Below are positions 8,369-20,906 of a stretch of 64,000 nt of DNA, in pieces. The position numbers and the translations under genes were made by a program. Below the pieces are notes generated by a model. The model saw only the letters and a program-made list of their open reading frames with translations, did not search any database and was not told where the DNA came from. Each line of letters opens with the position of its first letter. The stretch's first letter is position 1. The DNA is from Acinetobacter oleivorans DR1. GTDB taxonomy: Bacteria > Pseudomonadota > Gammaproteobacteria > Pseudomonadales > Moraxellaceae. The stretch is from contig NC_014259.1 in the NCBI RefSeq assembly GCF_000196795.1, forward strand, positions 496,001 to 560,000, given 5' to 3'.

Positions 8369-9436
8369 ATGCCTAAGTTGATAAGTCAAATTAATCAATT
8401 ACAGCAGCTGGGCCTGAATGCTAAAGAGGGGGTTGTATATCAGCCTTCTCGCGGCTTTTTTAAAATAGTTTATCAAGGCTTAATCCTTCCAAATCTTCCT
8501 GCTCCACTGCGTTACTTTAATTACATTAGTCTAGTTGGGCAGCCACGAATTCCTCTTTGCTATAACGCTCACACCATTACGACTTCGGCAATTGATACTG
8601 CAACTGTGCTTGTAAGTAATAGCCAACATAGTGTGGGACATTTAAAAACTTATTCTATTCGGCGGCAGTGCCAGTTTGACTCAGAGCAATACAAGTTTGA
8701 TAAAACAGACTTGATTGAGTGGAAAATCCCAAAGATCCATCTCCAGAGATTAGACCTAGAAATGGGTTGTAATCTTACTATTCATATTTCAGAAAATATC
8801 TCTAATAATTCTGCATTGCAGTGGGGTGTTTCGGACTATTGGTCAACACTATGTTTATGTGAAGGTGAAGTTTTTTATAAAGGGCAAAAGTATCAAGTTG
8901 AAGGGTTGGGACGATTTAAACACGCAAGAGCCCTGCATTTACCGTTCTTATCTTTATGTTTTTACACATGCCAAATTATTAATTTAAATGAAACGACTCA
9001 GCTTGCATTTTCACAAATAAGAAATCAGTGGAATATCATCTTATGTTCAAGATTAGATATTCAAGAATTTGGGAAGCCTGTTGAGAGTTTTACTGAAGAT
9101 GTAAATTTACATATCCATCGCGTTTATCCAAAAGTTAGAACACCGAACGGTAAAGAGATGTATTTACCCAGAGAATTTTCTTGGCAGTGTAAAAAAAATG
9201 GAAAAATTATTTTTGAACTTTATGCACAAAGCCGTGGTGACTATAAGTTTGGATTGGCTGCTGGGTATGTAGGAAGCTTTCAATACCAATTAAGTTGGAA
9301 TGAACAATGTTTACAAGGTGAGGGTGGATATTGTGAATATATTGATTGTCGCCCACTTAGGTGGCAGGAAAAGAATCAAGACGAGAAAATTTTAGATAAA
9401 TTGATGCTTTTACAGCCATGTTTATATAAAAAATGA
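8369..9436 (+). CDS. Unknown protein, possibly DUF6670 / lipocalin-like fold
   Basis: A 355-residue protein without signal peptide or clear membrane helix. It is beta-rich with many aromatic residues. The layout of two beta-sheet halves (…WGVSDYWSTLCLCEGEV… and …YLPREFSWQCKKNGKIIF…) recalls AttH/CrtC-type lipocalin-like hydratases. I associate it, with low certainty, with DUF6670, a family I remember from Acinetobacter. AGAGG sits six to seven bases before the ATG, and the gap to pssA is only 17 bases, so it is likely co-transcribed with pssA. The rrn promoter begins about 60 bases after its stop. No enzymatic motif is identifiable. Confidence 0.7.
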   Translation: MPKLISQINQLQQLGLNAKEGVVYQPSRGFFKIVYQGLILPNLPAPLRYFNYISLVGQPRIPLCYNAHTITTSAIDTATVLVSNSQHSVGHLKTYSIRRQCQFDSEQYKFDKTDLIEWKIPKIHLQRLDLEMGCNLTIHISENISNNSALQWGVSDYWSTLCLCEGEVFYKGQKYQVEGLGRFKHARALHLPFLSLCFYTCQIINLNETTQLAFSQIRNQWNIILCSRLDIQEFGKPVESFTEDVNLHIHRVYPKVRTPNGKEMYLPREFSWQCKKNGKIIFELYAQSRGDYKFGLAAGYVGSFQYQLSWNEQCLQGEGGYCEYIDCRPLRWQEKNQDEKILDKLMLLQPCLYKK

Positions 9437-9497
9437 TTATTTTTGGTATTTTTTGATTAAAAAGTGAACTGTTGTTGCAGTAATATTAAAAAAGGGG

Positions 9498-9525
9498 TTG
9501 CCAACGAGATTTAATGGTCTATAAT
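9498..9525 (+). promoter_or_regulatory. rRNA operon 1 promoter
   Basis: -35 TTGCCA at 9498-9503, a 16-base spacer, and -10 TATAAT at 9520-9525, followed by a GC-containing discriminator (GCACATCC). The region upstream (9437-9490) is rich in A and T runs, as expected for an UP element. The second operon has the same -10 and spacing but a different -35. Confidence 0.88.
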
Positions 9526-9530
9526 GCACA

Positions 9531-9900
9531 TCCATCGGCGGTGATGCAGATAAGAACTTGTTGAAAAACAGTTACTTGGAATTAAGTTGGTTACTTTAAG
9601 TGATGAATTTAATGAGAAGTTGGTTTTGAGATTAAGTTTTAAAAATATCGAAATTACCTGTTGACTTTTAAGAGATTAAGAGTAATATAGCCGACCTAGC
9701 TTGCTGGTGACGAACCAGGAAGAAGATCATTAAGAGAATTGAAGAACAACTTGTGTGGATTTTTACTGATTGATTAATCGAAATATTATCATTGATTGAT
9801 TGGTTTAAATTACTCGAAGTTTATTTGAGCGAAATTTAAGTCAGAAAATTGATGAGCCAGAATTGGCACCTTGTCTTTAATAAGGTGCAAAATGATTTTT
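9531..9900 (+). other. Transcribed leader of rRNA operon 1 with 16S processing stem
   Basis: About 370 bases of leader with no gene. Bases 9741-9761 are complementary, with one bulged base, to 11461-11482 just after 16S. Together they form the long stem that brackets 16S precursor RNA and is the usual RNase III target. A second small hairpin, GCACCTT/AAGGTGC, sits about 30 bases before 16S. I could not identify a boxA with certainty. Confidence 0.75.
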
Positions 9901-11437
<1,537 letters not shown>

Positions 11438-11496
11438 ACGAAAGATTGACGATTGGTAAGAATCCACAACAAGTTGTTCTTCATAGATGTATCTGA

Positions 11497-11573
<77 letters not shown>

Positions 11574-11628
11574 TGACTTTGACTGGTTGAAGTTATAGAT
11601 AAAAGATACATGACTGATGATGTAAGCT

Positions 11629-11704
11629 GGGGACTTAGCTTAGTTGGTAGAGCGCCTGCTTTGCACGCAGGAGGTCAGGAGTTCGACTCTCCTAGTCTCC
11701 ACCA
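11629..11704 (+). tRNA. tRNA-Ala (TGC anticodon)
   Basis: A 76-nt cloverleaf. The acceptor stem is GGGGACT/AGTCTCC with one G-U pair, the anticodon TGC is at 11662-11664, the T-loop is TTCGACT, and CCA is encoded. It lies 55 bases after tRNA-Ile. Confidence 0.97.
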
Positions 11705-12056
11705 GAACTTAAGAGAAGTTCGGATTACAGAAATTAGTAAATAGAGATTTAGATCTTAGTTTATTAACTTCTGTGATTTAAGTATCACGGTATTAAGCAT
11801 GACCTGACGAAGGCGTGTTTATTCATTAACAGATTGGCAAAATTGAGTCTGAAATAAATTGTTCACTCAAGAGTTTAGATTAAGCAATTAATCTAGATGA
11901 ATTGAGAACTAGCAAATTAACTGAATCAAGCGTTTTGGTATATGAATTTAGATTGAAGCTGTACAGTGTTTAAATACACAGGCAACAGATAGTAGCGATG
12001 AAGAATCGCACGGACAACACTCACTTGTAAGTGTTGACGACTGTTTGGGGTTGTAT
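11705..12056 (+). other. Internal transcribed spacer between tRNA-Ala and 23S, operon 1
   Basis: About 350 AT-rich bases with no gene. It contains a small hairpin, CAACACT/AGTGTTG (about 12015-12036). Its last part (12040-12063) pairs with 14941-14965 to form the 23S processing stem. I see no reading frame worth calling. Confidence 0.85.
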
Positions 12057-14949
<2,893 letters not shown>

Positions 14950-15128
14950 ACAACACCCAAGCAGTTGTATATAAAGCATCAATCGATTCATTAATATGCA
15001 AAGCAACTTGATTTAGTTATACGCTTAGCTAAAATGAACAAATAAAGTAAGATTCAATCAGCCCATCTGTAAAGATTTGGAAAACGCATCGGCACATTAA
15101 GACCAATGCAAGTATCCATACCAGTTGT

Positions 15129-15242
15129 GCTGGCGACCATAGCAAGAGTGAACCACCTGATCCCTTCCCGAACTCAGAAGTGAAACCTCTTAGCGCTGAT
15201 GGTAGTGTGGGGTTTCCCATGTGAGAGTAAGTCATCGCCAGC
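15129..15242 (+). rRNA. rrf: 5S ribosomal RNA, copy 1
   Basis: 114 nt, bounded by the complementary arms GCTGGCGA and TCGCCAGC. The conserved loop CCCGAACTCAGAAGTGAAAC is present. It lies 179 bases after 23S. No tRNA follows it. Confidence 0.95.
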
Positions 15243-15252
15243 TCATTATTCT

Positions 15253-15288
15253 AAACACCCCCAACTTAACAGTTGGGGGTGTTTCTTT
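15253..15288 (+). terminator. Terminator of rRNA operon 1
   Basis: Perfect 14-bp stem (15253-15266 with 15271-15284, arm AAACACCCCCAACT) and a TAAC loop, followed by CTTTAT. Its sequence differs from the terminator of operon 2. Confidence 0.93.
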
Positions 15289-15333
15289 ATGGGAAATTAA
15301 ATTGATTGTTTAATTTAGATGCAGTAAGACCAT

Positions 15334-15362
15334 AAAAAAGGACTCTATATGAGTCCTTTTTT
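15334..15362. terminator. Hairpin with A/T runs on both sides
   Basis: A 12-bp perfect inverted repeat AAAAAAGGACTC/GAGTCCTTTTTT with a TATAT loop, able to act on either strand. On the minus strand it directly follows the stop codon of the orphan coding remnant at 15361-15486. That suggests it was the terminator of that now-lost gene. Confidence 0.8.
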
Positions 15363-15486
15363 ATATATGAAGGAAACTTCGAGCCCGTTCTAAGTTAGAA
15401 ATGGCTGCAAGACCTACATCTTCTAAATCAATATTAAGTAGCTCGATTACATTTTTATATGGAAACTTATTCTTTAAACTGGAAAA
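15361..15486 (-). pseudogene. Orphan C-terminal coding remnant of an unknown gene
   Basis: The minus strand encodes about 41 protein-like residues (…FPYKNVIELLNIDLEDVG then LAAISNLERARSFLHI) ending in TAA at 15361-15363, followed at once by a terminator hairpin. The frame continues uninterrupted to a TGA near 15525 but contains no ATG, GTG, TTG or CTG start. It also runs into the start of the GFA-family gene on the other strand. This looks like the 3' end of a gene whose front was deleted next to the rRNA operon. I do not recognise the family. Confidence 0.45.
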
Positions 15487-15520
15487 GTAAATAGGATGAA
15501 AATTATAAAGAGTAAGAACA

Positions 15521-15871
15521 ATGAAATATCAAGGAAGTTGCCATTGCGGTCAGATTAAATTTGTAGTGGAAGGAGAGTTGTCAGAGGTTTTATCTTGTAA
15601 TTGTTCAATATGTCAAAAAAAAGGCTCATTGCTTTGGTTCTTACCCAGTAATCAAGTTAAAGTTTCTTTAGAAACGCCTGAAATTTTAGCGAACTATACT
15701 TTTAACAAGCATGTGATTAATCATCATTTCTGCAAAAATTGTGGTATTCATCCTTATGCTCAAGGTATAGATCCCCAAGGTAATTCTATATTGGCGATTA
15801 ATGTTCGATGTATAGATGACATTGACTTAGATAAAATAAAAATAAATTATTTTGATGGACGTTCAGTTTAA
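15521..15871 (+). CDS. GFA/CENP-V family zinc protein
   Basis: A 116-residue member of the glutathione-dependent formaldehyde-activating enzyme (Gfa/CENP-V) fold. Zinc ligands are visible: CHCG near the N-terminus, CNCSIC at about residues 27-32, and FCKNCG at about 70-75. Despite the family name, most short members are of unknown activity, and formaldehyde-glutathione condensation should not be assumed. The ribosome site (AGAGTAAG) is modest. The DUF4256 gene starts 20 bases after its stop, so the pair is probably one transcript. Confidence 0.85.
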   Translation: MKYQGSCHCGQIKFVVEGELSEVLSCNCSICQKKGSLLWFLPSNQVKVSLETPEILANYTFNKHVINHHFCKNCGIHPYAQGIDPQGNSILAINVRCIDDIDLDKIKINYFDGRSV

Positions 15872-15891
15872 TAATTATAAGGATTTATTCA

Positions 15892-16455
15892 ATGACAACT
15901 AAAAAACAATTAACTCCAACACAATTAGATTCACTGCTTGAACTATTAAAGAAGAGATTTGAAAAGAACACACATCGCCATAAAGAAATTGATTGGACAA
16001 ATGTCCGAGCTAAATTATTAGAATCGTCTGAAAAATTATGGTCATTGCAAGAAATGGAAAATACTGGAGGAGAGCCTGACGTTGTCTCTTATGATCAACA
16101 GAAGGATGAATATTTATTTGTCGATTGCTCTCCTGAGAGTCCAAAAGGTCGTAGAAGTCTTTGTTATGATCGAGAGGCTTTGGAGGCTAGAAAAGATCAT
16201 CCTCCAAAAAATAGTGCAATCGATGTGGCTAAAGAAATGGGAGCTGAGCTTCTCACAGAAGAGCAATACCATGAATTACAAAAGTTAGGGGAGTTTGATT
16301 TTAAAACATCAAGTTGGCTCAAAACCCCAGATGAGATTCGACGGTTAGATGGAGCTATTTTTGCTGACCGACGTTATGGTCGGGTATTCATTTATCATAA
16401 TGGAGCACAGTCTTATTATGCTGTTCGTGGTTTCCGTTGCTGCTTAAGAGTATAG
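15892..16455 (+). CDS. DUF4256 domain protein
   Basis: A 187-residue soluble protein matching the DUF4256 pattern. It shows LLKKRFEKNTHRHKEIDW near the N-terminus, then FVDCSPESPKGRRSLCYD in the middle, and a C-terminal YGRVFIYHNGAQSYYAVRGF. The function is unknown. There is no signal peptide or membrane segment. An AAGGA site precedes the ATG by about eight bases. It is probably translated from the same message as the GFA-family gene. Confidence 0.8.
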   Translation: MTTKKQLTPTQLDSLLELLKKRFEKNTHRHKEIDWTNVRAKLLESSEKLWSLQEMENTGGEPDVVSYDQQKDEYLFVDCSPESPKGRRSLCYDREALEARKDHPPKNSAIDVAKEMGAELLTEEQYHELQKLGEFDFKTSSWLKTPDEIRRLDGAIFADRRYGRVFIYHNGAQSYYAVRGFRCCLRV

Positions 16456-16591
16456 GCGTTGTACATAAATAAAAATAATTCTGTTTGATGTTTTATGCCA
16501 AGAAAATGGAGATTCTTGCAACTTTTGATTGACTGTAAACATGACAAGATATGTGCAGGAATTAAATAAAAACATTAGGACATTTCTAAAC

Positions 16592-17755
16592 ATGCAACTC
16601 AATCCAATTTACTACAATGAACAACACATTGCTTTTGCTGACAATGTTCGCCGATTTGTACAAAAAGAAATGGCTCCTTTTGTTAATGAGTGGGATGAGG
16701 CTGAGACATTTCCTAGAGAGCTTTATAGAAAGGCAGCTGAAATTGGCCTATTAAGTTTAGGTTTTTCTGAAGAATATGGTGGTATTCCTGATGCAGATCC
16801 ATTTTATTCATTACTGGCTGGTATTGAAATGGCAAAGGCGGGTTCTGGGGGAGTACATACCTCACTCATGGTACACACAATTGGCGCCCCTCCCATTCAG
16901 CATTTTGGAAGTGAGGAGTTAAAGGCTAGAGTCCTGCCAGGTATTATTTCCGGTGAAAAAATTTCTGCTTTAGCTATTACAGAACCTGGTGGTGGCTCGG
17001 ATGTCGCTGCATTACAGACTAAAGCTGTTCGTGATGGTGATTACTACATTGTCTCGGGTGAGAAGACGTTTATCACATCGGGAATTCGTGCAGATTACTA
17101 TACAGTTGCAGTGCGTACAGACCCAACTAAAACAGGTGCAGAAGGTATTTCAATGTTGCTCGTTGATGCGCACAGTGAAGGAATTACTAAAACACCTTTA
17201 AAGAAAATGGGGTGGTGGGCTTCTGATACAGCTCATTTGCATTTTGATCAAGTACGAGTATCTGTATCAAATCTGCTCGGCAAAGAAAACGTCGGTTTTA
17301 AAGTCATTATGAATAACTTTAATATGGAGCGGTTCTTCTTGGGAGTAGTGGCTTATGGGTATGCATTGGTCTGTTATGAAGAAGCTTTAGAATGGGCACA
17401 GCAACGAAAAACTTTTGGTAAGCGATTAATTGATCATCAAGTGGTTCGTCATAAATTGGTAGATATGGCAACGCAATTAACCTCAACACGGGCATTGCTT
17501 GAAGAAACTGCATGGAAAATGACTCAGCCGAAGTTACAAGGGCCTGAGTTGGTGGCACAAATTTCAATGCTTAAAAATGTTGCGACTCGCACTATGCAAT
17601 TTTGTGCTGATGCAGCTGTGCAAACATTAGGTGGCATGGGCTTTATGCGAGGTACCAAGTCGGAACGTATTTACCGTGAGGTGAAGGTCAATATGATTGG
17701 TGGTGGTGCTGAAGAAATTATGAAAGATTTAATTAGTAAGCAGTTAGGTTATTAA
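16592..17755 (+). CDS. Acyl-CoA dehydrogenase (isovaleryl/long-chain type)
   Basis: A 387-residue FAD enzyme introducing an alpha,beta double bond into an acyl-CoA. The FAD/substrate strand reads AITEPGGGSDVAAL, followed by SGEKTFITSG. The C-terminal GGGAEEIM carries Gly where medium-chain enzymes have their catalytic Glu. The likely base is instead Glu246 in FNMERFFLG, the position used by isovaleryl-CoA dehydrogenase. An ATG at 16529 would add 21 residues; 16592 fits the family start (MQLNPIYYNEQH). It lies near the atu cluster but is separated from it by a divergent regulator, so a branched or terpenoid substrate is only an inference. Confidence 0.88.
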   Translation: MQLNPIYYNEQHIAFADNVRRFVQKEMAPFVNEWDEAETFPRELYRKAAEIGLLSLGFSEEYGGIPDADPFYSLLAGIEMAKAGSGGVHTSLMVHTIGAPPIQHFGSEELKARVLPGIISGEKISALAITEPGGGSDVAALQTKAVRDGDYYIVSGEKTFITSGIRADYYTVAVRTDPTKTGAEGISMLLVDAHSEGITKTPLKKMGWWASDTAHLHFDQVRVSVSNLLGKENVGFKVIMNNFNMERFFLGVVAYGYALVCYEEALEWAQQRKTFGKRLIDHQVVRHKLVDMATQLTSTRALLEETAWKMTQPKLQGPELVAQISMLKNVATRTMQFCADAAVQTLGGMGFMRGTKSERIYREVKVNMIGGGAEEIMKDLISKQLGY

Positions 17756-17798
17756 TTTTAGAGTAGGTTTTGCTTGTATAAACCATCTCATTCAGAGT

Positions 17799-18299
17799 TT
17801 ACTGAGATGGTTCTATCCATTTCTCATTTAAAATTGCCCAACGTTCATGATCTTTCCATGTTTTTTCTCCAATTCGAAGATATTGCCGAGAAAAACCTTC
17901 TTTAATGAAACCAGCTTGGGTCACTAATTGAATCGAAGCAATATTGTCAGGTTGTATATTCGCTTCTAACCTATGTAAATTTAAATTTTTGAATGCTTCA
18001 TTGAGTAATAATTTGAGGCCTTGCGTCATATAGCCATGACCTTGATAGGGATGAAATGCTTCATAACCCAAATAGGCTGAATGAAAGTGACCGCGTATAA
18101 TATTTGAAATATTAAATGTTCCCGCAATCGCATGGCTATCGGTTAAGCAGACAAAATAGCGATGCTCTTGTTCTAAATATGTTTGAAAGTCAGCTGGTGG
18201 ATATGCCCACGGTTGATGTAATTCAACACTACGTGCATAAGCTTCTTTAATTTCTGCAAGGTCATTTTTCTTGGGTTTACGTAAATAGACTAGACTCAT
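17799..18299 (-). CDS. GNAT-family acetyltransferase (RimJ/RimL-like)
   Basis: A 166-residue N-acetyltransferase. The acetyl-CoA pyrophosphate-loop region reads HPYQGHGYMTQGLKLLL. The RimL-type C-terminal half is NLHRLEANIQPDNIASIQL followed by a GF-KEG turn. The ATG at 18299 overlaps the stop of the TetR gene as ATGA, so the two are translationally coupled. The longer frame to 18317 is therefore rejected. Substrate is unknown: RimJ/L proteins acetylate N-termini, but relatives act on small amines. A hairpin (arms 17781-17790 and 17803-17812) overlaps its 3' end. Confidence 0.88.
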   Translation of the reverse strand: MSLVYLRKPKKNDLAEIKEAYARSVELHQPWAYPPADFQTYLEQEHRYFVCLTDSHAIAGTFNISNIIRGHFHSAYLGYEAFHPYQGHGYMTQGLKLLLNEAFKNLNLHRLEANIQPDNIASIQLVTQAGFIKEGFSRQYLRIGEKTWKDHERWAILNEKWIEPSQ

Positions 18300-18895
18300 T
18301 TTAATGCCATCTCCCAAACCATTTCGGTTAACTCATCAATTTTGACTTTACCCTCAGCTTTATACCAAGTGACGGTCCATGAAATTGCACCGCCAACTAA
18401 TCTTCGCCAAATAAAGGCATCATGCTTTACCTTGCCTTCAGTACGTAATTTTTCAATAACATCTAACCAGATTTGCTCATATTCATTACGCATTTTTAAA
18501 AGATCATCTTGTTTTTCTTTTGACAAGGCAAACCATTCATAAACCAAAACAGCCATGGCTGCACCTGTATCTCCAGTAATTGAAATGAGTTCAGCTTTAA
18601 TAAGAGCACGTAATTGTTGTTCTGGATCGGTAGATTGAGCTGCCGCATCTTGTAAACGAGCAAGATTGTAAATAATGGTTTCCTCCATCACGTGAGCGAG
18701 GATGTCATCTTTACTTTTAAAGTGATGAAATAAACTACCTGATTGAATTCCAATAAATTGAGCAAGTTCGCGTACAGTAGTTTTGTCATAGCCTTGTTTA
18801 TGAAATAGATAGGCAGCCCCTCGTAATAAGCGACCACGTGGGCTGTCATCAAAACAAGAGATATTTGGAATCTGTTCAATTGAAGTAGCAATCAT
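18296..18895 (-). CDS. TetR/AcrR-family regulator, probable repressor of the atu operon
   Basis: A 199-residue regulator. The N-terminal helix-turn-helix spans about residues 25-65 (TTVRELAQFIGIQSGSLFHH then FKSKDDIL), in the group that controls fatty-acid and terpenoid catabolism. The C-terminal ligand domain is helical. It is divergent from the atu operon, and the shared 173-base interval holds an 18-bp palindrome inside a promoter, so it is a plausible AtuR equivalent. The ligand would be an acyl-CoA intermediate by analogy only. AAGGATCC lies about ten bases before the ATG. The acetyltransferase gene overlaps its stop. Confidence 0.88.
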   Translation of the reverse strand: MIATSIEQIPNISCFDDSPRGRLLRGAAYLFHKQGYDKTTVRELAQFIGIQSGSLFHHFKSKDDILAHVMEETIIYNLARLQDAAAQSTDPEQQLRALIKAELISITGDTGAAMAVLVYEWFALSKEKQDDLLKMRNEYEQIWLDVIEKLRTEGKVKHDAFIWRRLVGGAISWTVTWYKAEGKVKIDELTEMVWEMALK

Positions 18896-19014
18896 GCGAA
18901 AGCCGGATCCTTTATATAAAAATACTTAACAGAAAAGGTTGCCAAATCTCATCATGTTTTAGCTGAGCTGTCGAGTTTGGCAGTTTTGGTCAATTTCACA
19001 ATAACATTTTGCTC

Positions 19015-19044
19015 TTTACAAACCAAGCGCTTGCTTGGTAATGT
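19015..19044 (+). promoter_or_regulatory. Promoter of the atu operon with palindromic operator
   Basis: -35 TTTACA (19015-19020) and -10 TAATGT (19039-19044) are separated by 18 bases. Almost the whole spacer, 19022-19039, is the inverted repeat ACCAAGC-GCTT-GCTTGGT. A protein bound there would block RNA polymerase. The symmetry and position fit a TetR dimer site, and the TetR gene is divergent from here. Confidence 0.7.
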
Positions 19045-19068
19045 TGAGTGTAATTTTTAAACAAAATA

Positions 19069-20886
19069 ATGAGAAATAAGATGGCAAGTAATCAACAGGA
19101 TGATGAGCGTGTCGTGAAAATAGGTTGTGCCTCAGGATTTTGGGGGGATACCAATACTGCCGCTTTCCAATTAGTACATCTAACCGATATTAATTATTTG
19201 GTTTTTGATTATTTGTCAGAGATCACCATGTCGATTATGGCAAAAGCGAAGATGGTGGAACCAAAGCATGGCTATGCATTGGATTTTGTCAGCCGAGTGA
19301 TGGCACCTCTACTTAAAAAAATTGCAGAGAAAAAGATTAAGGTGATTAGTAATGCTGGTGGTGTTAATCCATTGGCGTGTCGAGATGCCTTGCAAAAAAT
19401 AATTAAAGAATATGGTCTAGATCTGAAAGTGGCTGTGGTGTTAGGTGATGATCTTTTAGCGCAGCATGAGCAACTTAAGCAGCAAAATATTCAGGAAATG
19501 TTTAGCGGTGAAGCTTTGCCAGAACAGGTGGCGAGCAGTAATGCTTATTTGGGTGCAGTGGCTATTCGCGATGCCTTAGACTTAGGCGCCGATATTGTGA
19601 TTACTGGCCGTGTTGTTGATTCGGCAGTGGTGCTTGCCCCTTTACTTCATGAATATCAATGGTCTTTAGATGACTACGATAAGTTGGCACAAGGTTCGCT
19701 GGCAGGTCATGTCATTGAATGTGGTGCGCAATGTACAGGCGGTAATTTTACCGATTGGCAATTGGTACAAGGCTTCGACAACATGGGGTTTCCAGTGGTT
19801 GAGGTGAGTGAAGGTGGTTCATTCGTTGTGACCAAACCACAAGGGACAGGTGGTCTGGTTTCTACCGCCACGGTTGCTGAACAAATTGTTTATGAAATTG
19901 GCAATCCCCAAGCATATTTACTACCTGACGTAATTGCTGATTTCAGCCACGTGCACTTAGAGCAAGTCGGGGAGCACCGAGTTCGTGTGACAGGTGCAAA
20001 AGGGCAAGCACCGACTGGGCAATATAAAGTTAGTGCAACTTATCCTGATGGTTATCGGGTTTTAGTCAGTTTTTTAATTGCAGGCCGTGAAGCACCACAA
20101 AAAGCACAAGTCATTGCTGATGCGATTTTGGCGAAATGTGAGCGTGTTTTAGCAATGCGTTCGGTGCCGCCATTTAGTGAAAAGTCTGTTGAGATTTTAG
20201 GTATTGAAAGTACCTATGGCGAACATGCTCAGGCTTTAAATAGTCGTGAAGTGGTGGTCAAAATAGCTGTAAAACACATGTTTAAAGAAGCATGTATGTT
20301 CTTTGCATCTGAAATTGCACAGGCTTCTACAGGTATGGCTCCAGCCTTGGCAGGTATTGTTGGTGGGCGGCCAAAAGCATCTCCAGTGATTAAGTTATTT
20401 TCATTTTTAATTGATAAAAAACAGGTCAATGTCGAAATCGATTTTGAGGGGAGTCGCTATTCGGTTGAGATTCCTCGGAACACTTCTACAGAGCAATTCA
20501 ATACTTTAGCAGCGGGTGAAAGTGCGGTTTATCAAGGGAATGAAATTGAAGTTCCTTTGATTGAAATTGCGCATGCTCGCAGTGGTGATAAAGGCAATCA
20601 TAGCAATATCGGTGTGATTGCCCGTAAAGCAGAATATTTACCGTGGATTCGTGCAGCACTGACTGAACAGACGGTTGCAAGCTATATGCAGCATGTTTTG
20701 GATGCTGAAAAGGGACGTGTAATTCGTTATGAATTACCGAGTTTAAATGCACTGAATTTTATGTTGGAGAATGCCTTGGGTGGTGGTGGTGTTGCAAGCC
20801 TGCGAATCGATCCGCAAGGTAAAGCATTTGCACAGCAATTATTGGATATGCCTGTAAAAGTTCCGGCAAATCTTTTAGAAAAATAA
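19069..20886 (+). CDS. atuA: AtuA-like protein (DUF1446 plus AtuA C-terminal domain)
   Basis: A 605-residue protein of the acyclic terpene utilisation AtuA family. The DUF1446 domain starts at VKIGCASGFWGDT (about residue 15) and runs to about 450; GADIVITGRVVDSAVVL is a typical stretch. A second domain follows from about 495 (PLIEIAHARSGDKGNHSNIG). The biochemical role is not settled; in Pseudomonas the gene is required for geraniol/citronellol growth. It is first in a six-gene run with the same order as P. aeruginosa atuABCDEF. A second ATG at 19081 is equally plausible because neither start has a clear ribosome site. Confidence 0.88.
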   Translation: MRNKMASNQQDDERVVKIGCASGFWGDTNTAAFQLVHLTDINYLVFDYLSEITMSIMAKAKMVEPKHGYALDFVSRVMAPLLKKIAEKKIKVISNAGGVNPLACRDALQKIIKEYGLDLKVAVVLGDDLLAQHEQLKQQNIQEMFSGEALPEQVASSNAYLGAVAIRDALDLGADIVITGRVVDSAVVLAPLLHEYQWSLDDYDKLAQGSLAGHVIECGAQCTGGNFTDWQLVQGFDNMGFPVVEVSEGGSFVVTKPQGTGGLVSTATVAEQIVYEIGNPQAYLLPDVIADFSHVHLEQVGEHRVRVTGAKGQAPTGQYKVSATYPDGYRVLVSFLIAGREAPQKAQVIADAILAKCERVLAMRSVPPFSEKSVEILGIESTYGEHAQALNSREVVVKIAVKHMFKEACMFFASEIAQASTGMAPALAGIVGGRPKASPVIKLFSFLIDKKQVNVEIDFEGSRYSVEIPRNTSTEQFNTLAAGESAVYQGNEIEVPLIEIAHARSGDKGNHSNIGVIARKAEYLPWIRAALTEQTVASYMQHVLDAEKGRVIRYELPSLNALNFMLENALGGGGVASLRIDPQGKAFAQQLLDMPVKVPANLLEK

Positions 20887-20906
20887 AATGAATGGATGAA
20901 ACAAAG

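Noticed and set aside
17781..17812. Hairpin at the end of the acyl-CoA dehydrogenase and GNAT genes as a strong terminator
   Set aside because: A 10-bp stem exists but it overlaps the GNAT coding end and lacks a T-run on the plus strand, so it is not called as a terminator.
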